Assembly (NCBI GenBank): GCA_002399085.1
Contig: DHCY01000024.1
Span: 1 to 22,320 of the forward strand
From: Anaerolineaceae bacterium UBA4890
GTDB lineage: Bacteria > Chloroflexota > Anaerolineae > Anaerolineales > Anaerolineaceae
Direction of reading: 5' to 3'
Length of the DNA: 22,320 nucleotides
Numbering within the stretch: the stretch's first letter is position 1; each line of letters opens with the position of its first letter. Under the pieces are notes generated by a model that was given only the letters and a program-made list of their open reading frames with translations, did not search any database and had not been told where the DNA came from. A program made the position numbers and the translations under genes. This document shows, piece after piece, positions 13,635-21,340 of the stretch.

Positions 13635-16094
13635 TTAAATGAAGTAATGCGTATTCGAATCGGTTGCCGAGACTGCCATTGTGGCAACACCCGCAATCTC
13701 GACCCCATCCAGCAATTCTTCTTTCTTTATGCCCATCAAATCCATCGACATCTGGCAAGCCAGCAAACGCACACCGTTTTCCTGGGCAGTTTTGATCATC
13801 TCGGGCAGTGAATCGACGTTGTATTTCTTCATAATGCCCTTGATCATCGCCGTACCCGCTCCCATCATGTGCATCTGGGAAAGGGTTGTTTTGTTTGCCC
13901 CTCTTGGCATCATCCAGCCAAACATTCTCTCGATGAAGTTCTTTTTGACCTTACCAGGCTCCGGTTTACGCAAAATATTCAGACCCCAGAAAGTGAAAAA
14001 GAGGGTCGCTTTTTGCCCCAAGGCAGCAAATCCGTTAGCGATGATGAAGGCAGCAATGGCTTTATCCAAATCGCCCGAGAACACTACCATGGTCAGGTCT
14101 TTCCCCGGGGTTGGGGTGGGCAGGTTTTCAGTGCCAACGGTTTGGGCGGTTTGAGCCAGTCCTTTTTGCACCTGTGCTGTCACCAAGCCTTTACTGACAT
14201 CCAATGCCAGCAAGCTGTTGCCGGTCGATCTCGCCCAGGCACCAACGTCTGCCGCGAAGCCCATATCCGTTGCTGTCACTGTGACCACGTCCCCATCCTT
14301 CATCTCGTTGACCTGCTTGTAAAGCTTCAGGATCGGACCGGGGCATTGCAAACCGCAGGCATCCAGCTCATAGTCTGCTTTAACAATCAGTTGAGTGGCT
14401 TGCTGGTTGGATTCAGGGACAGATGTTTCATGTTGTTTCATGGCAGGTTCAGCTTTCTTGGTGAAATTGAGAGTCTTAAAGCCACCAGAGACATTCACGG
14501 CTTCAAAACCATTTTGGCGGAGAATGCGCAAGGCAAAATAGGATCTCTGACCGGTTCCGCAAATCACAGCAAATCGTTTCTCTTTCGGCAATTCACCAAG
14601 GCGTGAGCGCAATTCGGATAAAGGAATATTGATCGCGCCTGGCAAGGCTGCGACCGACAGCTCCTCCGGGTAGCGCACATCCAGGATCGCCCACTCATCA
14701 GGATCAAGCTTGTCAATCTGATCCCAATGGATCACATCCACATCACCGCGCAGCACGTTTCCAGCCAGAAAACCAACCACATTCACTGGGTCGCGTGCCG
14801 AGCCGAAAGGCGGGGCATAGCTGAGTTCCAGCTCTTCCAGGTCATACACCGTCATCTTGCCATGGATGGCGGTGGCGATCACGTCGATACGTTTTTCCAC
14901 ACCGTGAGTGCCCACTGCCTGTGCCCCAAAAATCTGTCCCTGGGGTCCAAAGAGCAGTTTAAACTGGATGGGCGCAGCGCCAGGATAGTAACCGGCATGA
15001 TCGTTCACATGGCTGGTCACGCTATCGAAAGGAATTTGTGCCTCTGTCAGCTGGCGGCTGTTGAGACCCGTGCTGGCGACGGTCAGGTCAAAAATTTTGA
15101 CCACTGAGGTGCCAATAACGCCCTTAAATGCCACGTCCCGCCCAGCGATATGGTCAGCAGCAATGCGGGCTTGCTTGGAAGCCGGTCCAGCCAGCGCCAG
15201 GAAGGTCGGTTTGCCAGTCAGGAAGGAATCGACCTGCACCGCATCGCCAACCGCGTAGATATCGGGGTCGGAGGTCTGCATGTGGCTGTTGACGCAAATA
15301 TGACCGCGCGGCTCCATCTCCAACCCGTCATCTTTTGCCAATTTACTGTTGGGTCGCACACCGATGGAAAGAATCACCAGGTCGGTCTCCAGCGCCAAGC
15401 CGCTGCTGGTATTGACTTGAAGCACCTTATTCTGACCTTTCTCGATCGCTTTCAGTCCATCACCCAGATGCAGGTTAATGCCGTGCATTTCCAGGTGCTG
15501 GTGCACCTCGGCAGCCAGTTCGTAGTCAATCGGTGCCATCACCTGGTTGAGCATTTCCACCAGGTCAACCTTTATTCCCAACTCAACCAGGTTTTCGGCA
15601 ACTTCCAGCCCGATAAAACCACCGCCTACTACGACAGCATTCTTTGGTTGGTGAGTCTTTATCCATGCGATAATGTCATCCAGTTCGGGGATATTGTGCA
15701 GCACGAAGACGCCTTCCCGATCAACCCCTGGTAAAGGCGGCACAATAGGGCTGGCTCCCGGTGAGAGCAGCAACTTGTCATACGGCTCAGTGTAATCTCG
15801 CTGGTTCAGCAGGTCGCGCACGGTCACGGTCTTGTTGGCGCGATCGATGGATAGTACTTCCTGGTTGGTGCGAACATCCAGATTAAGCAGATTGCGCAGG
15901 TCGTCAGCGCTGGTGACCAGCAGTTGCTCGCGATCCCTGATCGTGCCGCTGAGGTGATATGGCAGACCACAGTTGGCAAAGGAAACGTAAGGACCTTTTT
16001 CAAAGATAATTATTTCAGAATTTTCGGAGACACGGCGCAAGCGGGCAGCGGTTGTGGCACCGCCGGCAACGCCACCAACGATAAGTACTTTCAT
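13635..16094 (-). CDS. CoA-disulfide reductase-rhodanese-TusA-DsrE2 fusion protein
   Basis: Four sulfur-handling modules in one 819-residue chain. (1) Residues 1-~450: FAD/NAD(P)H CoA-disulfide reductase type, VGGVAGGATTAARLRR at the N-terminus, single redox Cys C42 in FANCGLPYH, and SYAPPFGSARDPVNVVG. (2) ~462-545: rhodanese domain, LDVRYPEE and catalytic C512 in ICGTGQRS. (3) ~572-640: TusA/SirA domain, CGLQCPGPI with C584 the carrier cysteine. (4) ~664-819: DsrE2-type domain with C780 in LLACQMSMDLMG. All four reactive cysteines are present, so persulfide (or perselenide) relay within one chain is plausible. An in-frame start at 16139 exists, but GGAGG with 6-base spacing and the Rossmann strand favour ATG 16094. 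It follows selD in the same direction after a 247-base gap with its own probable promoter. No signal peptide; cytoplasmic. Confidence 0.92.
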   Translation of the reverse strand: MKVLIVGGVAGGATTAARLRRVSENSEIIIFEKGPYVSFANCGLPYHLSGTIRDREQLLVTSADDLRNLLNLDVRTNQEVLSIDRANKTVTVRDLLNQRDYTEPYDKLLLSPGASPIVPPLPGVDREGVFVLHNIPELDDIIAWIKTHQPKNAVVVGGGFIGLEVAENLVELGIKVDLVEMLNQVMAPIDYELAAEVHQHLEMHGINLHLGDGLKAIEKGQNKVLQVNTSSGLALETDLVILSIGVRPNSKLAKDDGLEMEPRGHICVNSHMQTSDPDIYAVGDAVQVDSFLTGKPTFLALAGPASKQARIAADHIAGRDVAFKGVIGTSVVKIFDLTVASTGLNSRQLTEAQIPFDSVTSHVNDHAGYYPGAAPIQFKLLFGPQGQIFGAQAVGTHGVEKRIDVIATAIHGKMTVYDLEELELSYAPPFGSARDPVNVVGFLAGNVLRGDVDVIHWDQIDKLDPDEWAILDVRYPEELSVAALPGAINIPLSELRSRLGELPKEKRFAVICGTGQRSYFALRILRQNGFEAVNVSGGFKTLNFTKKAEPAMKQHETSVPESNQQATQLIVKADYELDACGLQCPGPILKLYKQVNEMKDGDVVTVTATDMGFAADVGAWARSTGNSLLALDVSKGLVTAQVQKGLAQTAQTVGTENLPTPTPGKDLTMVVFSGDLDKAIAAFIIANGFAALGQKATLFFTFWGLNILRKPEPGKVKKNFIERMFGWMMPRGANKTTLSQMHMMGAGTAMIKGIMKKYNVDSLPEMIKTAQENGVRLLACQMSMDLMGIKKEELLDGVEIAGVATMAVSATDSNTHYFI

Positions 16095-16123
16095 GTGAAC
16101 CTCCAAGGATGACATTGAGCAAA

Positions 16124-16129
16124 AGTATA
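16124..16129 (-). promoter_or_regulatory. -10 box for the four-domain fusion
   Basis: TATACT on the minus strand predicts transcription start ~16117 and a 23-base leader with the GGAGG SD. The -35 region is poor. Confidence 0.4.
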
Positions 16130-16271
16130 TCATTGCCAATCACAATTGCCCGACCAGTTTTTGTCAGCAGCGTTAAGACTGATCGTGCCAGCATCCTTGC
16201 CGAGCACGGGCATTCGCCGTAGGCGTCCTTCTTTAACAAATTGAGCCCTTCGGTCAATTCCCGCACAGGGC

Positions 16272-16325
16272 GGGGACGCCGGTGCGATCAATGCTTTTTG
16301 TTGCGGAGACACCTGTGCGATCTAT
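16272..16325. repeat. Two 21-base imperfect direct repeats after selD
   Basis: 16272-16292 and 16305-16325 agree at 17 of 21 bases (consensus GGxGACxCCxGTGCGATCxAT), 33 bases apart. They lie just beyond the selD stop. The rest of the 16095-16341 gap holds a segment resembling 13415-13433 and no gene. Confidence 0.55.
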
Positions 16326-16341
16326 TTTGAACAAAATTATC

Positions 16342-17412
16342 TTAAAATTCTTTATGCACGCGTAGCCCTGGTTGCGAACTGACCTTGCCAATCTCCCAAA
16401 CCGGAATTCCCCGCTCGCCTGCTTTCCCCCTGAAATCTTCCGCCTTTCTCTCCGGCACACACATCAGCAGCCCGCCGCTGGTTTGAGGGTCAAAGAGCAG
16501 CATTTGTTCAGCCTCGCTCAGCGTCGGGTCGAACGTCACTTGCTCCCCAAAGAACAATTTATTATTACTGGCACCACCCGGGAAAGTGAACATCTGGGCA
16601 TATTTATGGCATGCTTCAATAAACGGAATCTGCCCAAAATCAAAATCCAGCCCCACCCCACTCGCCTGGGCAAGCTCGCTGGCATGCCCCAACAGCCCAA
16701 AGCCGGTGATATCGGTCACTGATTTGAGCCCGCAATCCAGCGCCAGTTGCCCCGTATCGCGGTTTAGCTGCTTCATCCAGCCGGTTACCTCTGCCACCTC
16801 TTCCGCGCTGGTCAGCCCCTTCTTTAGTGCAGTGGTGGTCACCCCAAATCCCAGCGGTTTGCTCAGGAAGAGGTGGTCGCCCGGCTCTGCACCGCCCTTT
16901 GTCAGGATTTTATCGACTTCAACCATCCCGAGCACCACCAAACCGAATTTTGGCTCATCATCCACCACTGAATGTCCGCCCGTGATCACCACACCAGCTT
17001 CTTTGGCTTTTTCTGCAGCACCGCGGATGATCGCGCGAGTCATCTCAATCGGCAGGTTGGCAGGCAGGGCGGAAATATTGAGGGCTAAAAAGGGTTTGCC
17101 GCCCATAGCGTAGACATCCGAAATGCTGTTGGCGGCGGCGATGGCGCCGTAATTGTAAGGGTCATCCACCACGGGCGTGAAAAAGTCGGTCGTAATTACG
17201 AGGGCGTGTTTTTCGTCCAGTTGCCAGACAGCAGCATCGTCGGCAGAATCCAACCCGACCAGCAGATTGGGATAATCTTGGGAGTCAAAAGTTTCTTTAA
17301 TTGGCTGCAGAACCTGCGCCAGCGTTTCCGCGCTGAGCTTGGAAGCTCAACCCGCGCAACTGGAAAGGCTGGTGAGCCGGACCTGTTTGCCTGAGGTGCC
17401 ATTCTCGTTCAT
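16342..17412 (-). CDS. selD: Selenide, water dikinase, selenocysteine-containing (in-frame UGA)
   Basis: Makes selenophosphate from selenide and ATP, the selenium donor for Sec-tRNA and selenouridine synthesis; cytoplasmic. The open frame usable without recoding begins at a TTG at 17253 and would lack the catalytic loop. Continuing upstream in the same frame gives ATG 17412, and the N-terminus reads RLTSLSSCAG-UGA-ASKLSAETL, the SelD active-site pattern. The UGA is codon 22 (17349-17347) at the position of the catalytic Cys17 of E. coli SelD, and the essential Lys follows three residues later (K25). Downstream motifs: GLDSADDAAVW, TTDFFTPVVDDPYNYGAIAAANSISDVYAMGG, ITGGHSVVDDEPKFGL and FDPQTSGGLL. 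Full length is 356 residues counting Sec. Annotated naively it would look truncated. It heads the selD/four-domain-fusion gene pair. Confidence 0.93.
17320..17335 (-). promoter_or_regulatory. Candidate bacterial SECIS hairpin in selD
   Basis: CAGCG-CGGAAA-CGCTG forms a 5-base stem with a GG-containing apical loop. It starts 12 bases after the UGA, and the loop Gs are at +18/+19. Bacterial SECIS elements bound by SelB lie inside the coding region at about this distance, with a G in the loop. A second inverted repeat, TGAGCTT-CC-AAGCTCA, starts at the UGA itself. Structure is read by eye. Confidence 0.55.
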
Positions 17413-17420
17413 TGCGGTTA

Positions 17421-17426
17421 ATCATA
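17421..17426 (-). promoter_or_regulatory. -10 box for selD, near-leaderless
   Basis: TATGAT on the minus strand places transcription start near 17414, two bases before the ATG. No SD precedes this ATG. This supports 17412 as the real start rather than a start after the UGA. Confidence 0.5.
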
Positions 17427-17467
17427 CCTGAGAATAGGCGGTTTGTTGGCCGTCCCTTACATTCCTC

Positions 17468-17564
17468 TCAGCTATCAGCTATCAGCTATCAGCCATCAGC
17501 TATGAGCTATGAGCTATCAGCTACCTGTGCCCGCCACGGAGTGGACGGGTATCAGCTATCAGCT
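17468..17564. repeat. Heptad tandem repeats, ATCAGCT type
   Basis: About seven consecutive ATCAGCT-like heptads (17468-17523, with ATCAGCC and ATGAGCT variants), a 27-base interruption, then two more (17551-17564). Same unit as 126-180 and 5516-5542. Confidence 0.8.
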
Positions 17565-17595
17565 AAAGACACCTCATCCACCACTTCGTGGTCCC

Positions 17596-17614
17596 CCTTC
17601 CCCAACGGGGAAGG
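17596..17614. other. 8-bp GC-rich hairpin
   Basis: CCTTCCCC-AAC-GGGGAAGG is a perfect stem with a 3-base loop, lying between two heptad tracts and 66-84 bases past the FtsX-type permease stop (reading minus). CCAC-TTC-GTGG (17581-17591) is a second small hairpin beside it. It might act in 3'-end formation for the four-gene operon; no U-tract is evident. Confidence 0.4.
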
Positions 17615-17623
17615 CAAAAGAGG

Positions 17624-17679
17624 TTTTCCTGTTCCCTTTTCCCTATTCCCTATTCCCTGTTCCCTGCTCCCTGCTCCCC
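17624..17679 (+). repeat. Heptad tandem repeat, GTTCCCT/ATTCCCT type
   Basis: Eight consecutive seven-base units: TTTTCCT, GTTCCCT, TTTCCCT, ATTCCCT, ATTCCCT, GTTCCCT, GCTCCCT, GCTCCCC. The tract ends one base before the permease stop codon. It is related to 2434-2461. Confidence 0.85.
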
Positions 17680-17680
17680 G

Positions 17681-18979
17681 TTACTCATACTTCAATGCGT
17701 CCACCGGCACCATCGTCGCCGCTGACAGCGCGGGGTATAGCCCCGAGATCAGCCCAACGATCGTAGCAAAGACGATGCTGAACAACGGCAGCCAGACCGG
17801 AATCGAGGTTGCCAGGGTTGTACCGCCCCCACTTTGCGAAGCCAGGTACGAGCCTGCCAGCAGGTTGATCAGTCCGCAAATCGCCCAACCAAGCAAAAAC
17901 CCACCGACTCCTCCCAAAAATCCGATTCCAGCCGCCTCCCCCAAAAAGATGCTGAGAATATTATTATTGGTGGCGCCAATCGCTTTCATAATGCCAATCT
18001 CGCGAGTGCGTTCCAAAATTGCCATCGCCATGGTGTTGGCGATCCCAATCGCAGCCACCAGCAGCGCGATCGCCCCCACCCCACCAAACACAACCTGCAT
18101 GATGGTGAAAAAGCTGTTTATGCTCTGTACCTGGGACTGGGGCGTATATGCCTGGAAGCCCATATCGGTGATCTGCTGCGCCAGGTCGATCACCACCTCC
18201 GGGCTGGTGGCTTTGACAGTCACATTGTCGTAACCCTGCTTGTTGTAATCCACGCGCCTGCCGGCAACCCAGTCATTTAACTTAAGCACCTCATCCCAAT
18301 CCATGTAGATGTTGTAATCCGCCTCGCCGCGGGTCTCCGCCAACACGCCGACCACTTCCAAACGCATCGATTTGCGCGTCTCGGTACCGTCGCTGTTCCA
18401 TTTAACAAAGTCGACCTTCAGCGTTTGCCCCATCAATTCGGGTAGTTCCAGGGGCTCATCTCCAGGTCGCTGGTTGGGGTCATAGAAATTATTCTTAATC
18501 CATGAGCCTACCACCACGGTATTTTTCCCACTGACGTCGGTGATGCCCTGATTCGCCTGCACACCCATATCAGCCAAATCGTCCAGGTTAACGCCCATAA
18601 TTGAGCCCCACGCCATCAGTTTATCGAGCCTAATTTCGATGCCGGTGTTGACTCTCTGCTTTATGATCACGCGCTGCACACCGGGCATGCTCTCAAACTG
18701 CGCCACTACATCGGGTGTGATTTTTTTGATGTCATCTTCGGTAAATGTTTGCATCCCCATGCCCATCATATCCGGGTAGCCGGGGTATACCTCTACGTTG
18801 CTCAGGTCGTTAATACCCCAGAGCTGGCTGGTGGCACTCTCCTGCAAGCCGGCGCCCAGTGAGATCAGCGTCACCACAGCGGCAGTGCCAATGATCACGC
18901 CGATGGCGGTCAAAGCCACCCGCCCTTTGCGCCTTTTCAGGTTATCAGCGATCAGACTAAGTAGATCAACTATGCGCAT
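17681..18979 (-). CDS. ABC transporter permease, MacB/FtsX type
   Basis: 432 residues in the MacB/FtsX layout: cytoplasmic N-terminus, TM1 (RVALTAIGVIIGTAAVVTLISLGAGL, ~20-45), a large extracytoplasmic MacB-type domain (~46-275), then three C-terminal TMs. The family signature MAMAILERTREIGIMKAIGATNNNILSIFLGEA sits between TM2 and TM3. Such permeases work as mechanotransmitters, coupling a LolD-type ATPase to extracytoplasmic partners rather than moving substrate through the membrane. It is the last gene of the operon, 36 bases after the secreted CARDB-type protein. The SD is weak (GGATG), consistent with translation from an operon mRNA. Substrate unknown. Confidence 0.9.
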   Translation of the reverse strand: MRIVDLLSLIADNLKRRKGRVALTAIGVIIGTAAVVTLISLGAGLQESATSQLWGINDLSNVEVYPGYPDMMGMGMQTFTEDDIKKITPDVVAQFESMPGVQRVIIKQRVNTGIEIRLDKLMAWGSIMGVNLDDLADMGVQANQGITDVSGKNTVVVGSWIKNNFYDPNQRPGDEPLELPELMGQTLKVDFVKWNSDGTETRKSMRLEVVGVLAETRGEADYNIYMDWDEVLKLNDWVAGRRVDYNKQGYDNVTVKATSPEVVIDLAQQITDMGFQAYTPQSQVQSINSFFTIMQVVFGGVGAIALLVAAIGIANTMAMAILERTREIGIMKAIGATNNNILSIFLGEAAGIGFLGGVGGFLLGWAICGLINLLAGSYLASQSGGGTTLATSIPVWLPLFSIVFATIVGLISGLYPALSAATMVPVDALKYE

Positions 18980-19015
18980 AACACATCCGTCTTTTCTCGG
19001 CTCAGCAGGTCAGGA

Positions 19016-20611
19016 TCAAGGCGACTTCATCCCGCCGTTAAAGTTGCCCGGTTCTTCATACATGGGCGTATCAGTGGGGTTATTATTGCTGGTGCCAAAT
19101 CCGAAAAAGCCTTTGATTGCGTTCCAAATTTTGGCAAAAAATCCCGGTTCCTGCGTCGGTTCATTCGGGAAGGGCTCGGGGTTCATCGGGTCGATCATGA
19201 TTGGGTTACCATTTTCGTCCAAAACCGGGTTGCCATTCTCGTCGAGCTGCGGATAGGGTTCCGGCATGGGCATCTCGGGCATCACTTCCACTTCCAGCTG
19301 GCTGTTATAGGTGCGCAGTTGGTTGAAATCGTCGGTATAACGGATTTCGAAGTTGATCGCAGCAGGTCCTTCCTGGAAGGGCATGAACATCGGATCCAGC
19401 GTGAAGTAGCCGCCTGGGTCAAGCGTGCCGACCAGCACCGAGTTGTTGCTCATCTCGCCGGCATCCGAGGTGACCACCACGTTGCCAAGCACAACCGGTT
19501 TACGCGCCAGGTTGGTAATCTGAATTGGCAAACTGCCCATTTGACCAACATAGAACATGCCTTCCACCGGCATATAGAATGAAATTTCAAGCTGGGGCAG
19601 CGAGAGCACCAAAAGCGTGATCACCTGGTCATCAATCACGCGGTTGCCCTTGGTGTCGGTGTAGACGAACGAGAGTTTCAGCGGATAAGCGCCAGGTTGC
19701 GCGGTCACATTCACCACAAATTCCTGTTCCGGGCTGATGCTGCTTCCAGCAGCGATATCGCCCAGCAGCACCACATTGGATTGTCCGATCGGAGCAAAAA
19801 TAGAGACATCGCTGGCACCGCCGCTGACACCACCTGCCTGGGGGGTACCCTCCGGGTTGGTTGTGATGGTGGAGCCGCCATAAACCAGCGAGACGTTTCG
19901 CGCCAACTCACTGCCGGCGTTGCGCGCATCCAGGCTCAGTTTGAAGGTAGAGCCAGGCTGCAGCGGGTCCACATCGGTGCTGTAATTATTGACCACCATC
20001 TGTGCGCGGGCAACAGCAGCGGGGGTTGCCGTGGGTGCCACCTGCCCTGTACCGCTCTGGTTGATCGAAATGGTGAAAGTGAAAGTCTCGGAATAGGTGT
20101 TGCCCACAGGGTCCATATATGTAACAGTCGCGGTAATGATCCCGGAATATTTCCAGGTAGACATATCATTTACCTTGAATTTATGCGTGCGGGTTTCATT
20201 TCCTGCGTTCAGCGCATCCACCTCCCAAATATTGATCACGCTGCCATCCAATGGGTCAAAATCCTGGCTGCTGAAAGTCATAATGATGTTCCGTGCGTGC
20301 TCTTTCCCGTTGTTGCCAACCGTGAAGGTGAGCCCAAAGCTGCCATAAGGATTGACACTTTTCTTTCCATCGCCAGTATCATAACCAACGATATAAAGCA
20401 TTGGGCGCTCAGTAACCTGCTGCACAATATTCTCAGGCACCCATCCCGGCGGGTTGACAGCCGGGTTTTCCGGCACGTAGTTCCAGGGCGCTGGGGTCGC
20501 TGGAGTTTCAGCGGGCGGGTCCACCCACTGCGCGCCAGCCGACAAAACCGGCAAAATTGCCAGCGCAAGAATCAGGGTAATCACCAGAAAAACTTGTGTG
20601 TTTCGTTTCAT
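19016..20611 (-). CDS. Secreted CARDB/NEW3-type multi-domain protein
   Basis: 531 residues. A Sec signal peptide, KRNTQVFLVITLILALAILPVLSAGA (~2-27, likely cut after AGA), precedes a Pro/Ala linker and about three Ig-like beta modules (~60-190, ~200-335, ~340-450). These have the CARDB/NEW3 look: FTVGNNGKEHARNIIMTFSS, LDARNAGSELARNVSLVYGG, ITNLARKPVVLGNVVVTSDAG. The C-terminus is an acidic Pro/Asn-rich tail with a near repeat (LDENGNP twice) and an amphipathic piece, FFAKIWNAIKGFFGFG. No TM anchor or sortase signal is seen. Its place between the ABC ATPase and FtsX-type permease genes suggests it is the extracytoplasmic partner of that transporter, as in other COG1361/ABC gene sets. AGAGGT precedes the ATG. 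Confidence 0.82.
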   Translation of the reverse strand: MKRNTQVFLVITLILALAILPVLSAGAQWVDPPAETPATPAPWNYVPENPAVNPPGWVPENIVQQVTERPMLYIVGYDTGDGKKSVNPYGSFGLTFTVGNNGKEHARNIIMTFSSQDFDPLDGSVINIWEVDALNAGNETRTHKFKVNDMSTWKYSGIITATVTYMDPVGNTYSETFTFTISINQSGTGQVAPTATPAAVARAQMVVNNYSTDVDPLQPGSTFKLSLDARNAGSELARNVSLVYGGSTITTNPEGTPQAGGVSGGASDVSIFAPIGQSNVVLLGDIAAGSSISPEQEFVVNVTAQPGAYPLKLSFVYTDTKGNRVIDDQVITLLVLSLPQLEISFYMPVEGMFYVGQMGSLPIQITNLARKPVVLGNVVVTSDAGEMSNNSVLVGTLDPGGYFTLDPMFMPFQEGPAAINFEIRYTDDFNQLRTYNSQLEVEVMPEMPMPEPYPQLDENGNPVLDENGNPIMIDPMNPEPFPNEPTQEPGFFAKIWNAIKGFFGFGTSNNNPTDTPMYEEPGNFNGGMKSP

Positions 20612-20620
20612 TTTTTACCT

Positions 20621-21328
20621 CTAAGAGATCGAGATTGATTCCAAATATTGTTGTTCGTCCACCATACGCCCATCCATCAGGTAGATGCGGTGGGTGGCAT
20701 AATTGAGCATGCGCAGGTCGTGACTGGCAACCAGGACGGTCTTACCCATCTTGCGAAGCTCATCCAGCATGCTCATAATCGCTACACCGCTGGCTGTGTC
20801 CAGGTTGCCGGTCGGTTCGTCTGCCAAAATCAGGGGCGGATCGTTCACCAGCGCGCGCGCTACTGCCACGCGCTGCTGCTGACCACCCGAAAGTTCGGTC
20901 GGTCTGTGCCCAATGCGGTCCCTCAGCCCCACCTTTTCCATCAGCTCCTCGGACCGTACAACCCGGTCTTTCTTTTTGATTCCCGCAAACCGCAGGGGGA
21001 ACGCCACGTTTGCTTCCGCGCTCATGTTGGCGATCAGGTTAAAACTTTGGAAGATAAAGCCAACTTTGTTGCGGCGGTAATCTGCCAGGGCGTTTTCGTC
21101 CATTCTGCCGATCTCCAGCCCATCCACGTGGATTTCGCCCGATGTGGGCCAGTCCAGCCCGCCCACCAGGTAGAGCAGCGTACTTTTGCCAGAGCCGCTG
21201 GGACCCATAATGACGGTGAACGAGCCGCTGGGGATGCTCAGATCCAGCCCGTCCAGGGCATGCACTTCCGTTTCACCCATGTTGTAGGTCTTGCGCAGGT
21301 CAATTGTCTGAACAAAATTATCAGGCAT
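20621..21328 (-). CDS. ABC transporter ATP-binding protein, LolD/MacB type
   Basis: 235-residue ATPase subunit: Walker A GPSGSGKST (42-50), Q-loop FIFQSFNLI (91-99), signature LSGGQQQRVAVARAL (146-160), Walker B LILADEPTGNLD (166-177) and H-loop ASHD (H203). The sequence around Walker A and LADEPTGNLDTASG is typical of the MacB/LolD group that pairs with FtsX-like permeases, here at 17681-18979. It is cytoplasmic, at the membrane. Its stop is 9 bases before the CARDB-protein ATG and its start 12 bases after the YIP1 gene. AAGGAAG precedes the ATG. Confidence 0.93.
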   Translation of the reverse strand: MPDNFVQTIDLRKTYNMGETEVHALDGLDLSIPSGSFTVIMGPSGSGKSTLLYLVGGLDWPTSGEIHVDGLEIGRMDENALADYRRNKVGFIFQSFNLIANMSAEANVAFPLRFAGIKKKDRVVRSEELMEKVGLRDRIGHRPTELSGGQQQRVAVARALVNDPPLILADEPTGNLDTASGVAIMSMLDELRKMGKTVLVASHDLRMLNYATHRIYLMDGRMVDEQQYLESISIS

Positions 21329-21340
21329 AAAATACTTCCT

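Noticed and set aside
16254..16460. Small protein with repeated IDRTGV motifs at the selD 3' end
   Set aside because: It overlaps the selD end in another frame; the apparent protein repeat is explained by the two 21-base DNA repeats 33 bases apart.
16342..17253. SelD as a truncated gene or pseudogene starting at TTG 17253
   Set aside because: The frame continues cleanly upstream through one UGA at the Sec position to an ATG with a -10 box, and the missing catalytic loop is encoded there.
19697..20638. 313-residue plus-strand ORF opposite the CARDB-protein gene
   Set aside because: Fully antisense to a protein with a signal peptide, SD and operon position; composition rich in His/Arg/Cys is typical of a shadow frame.
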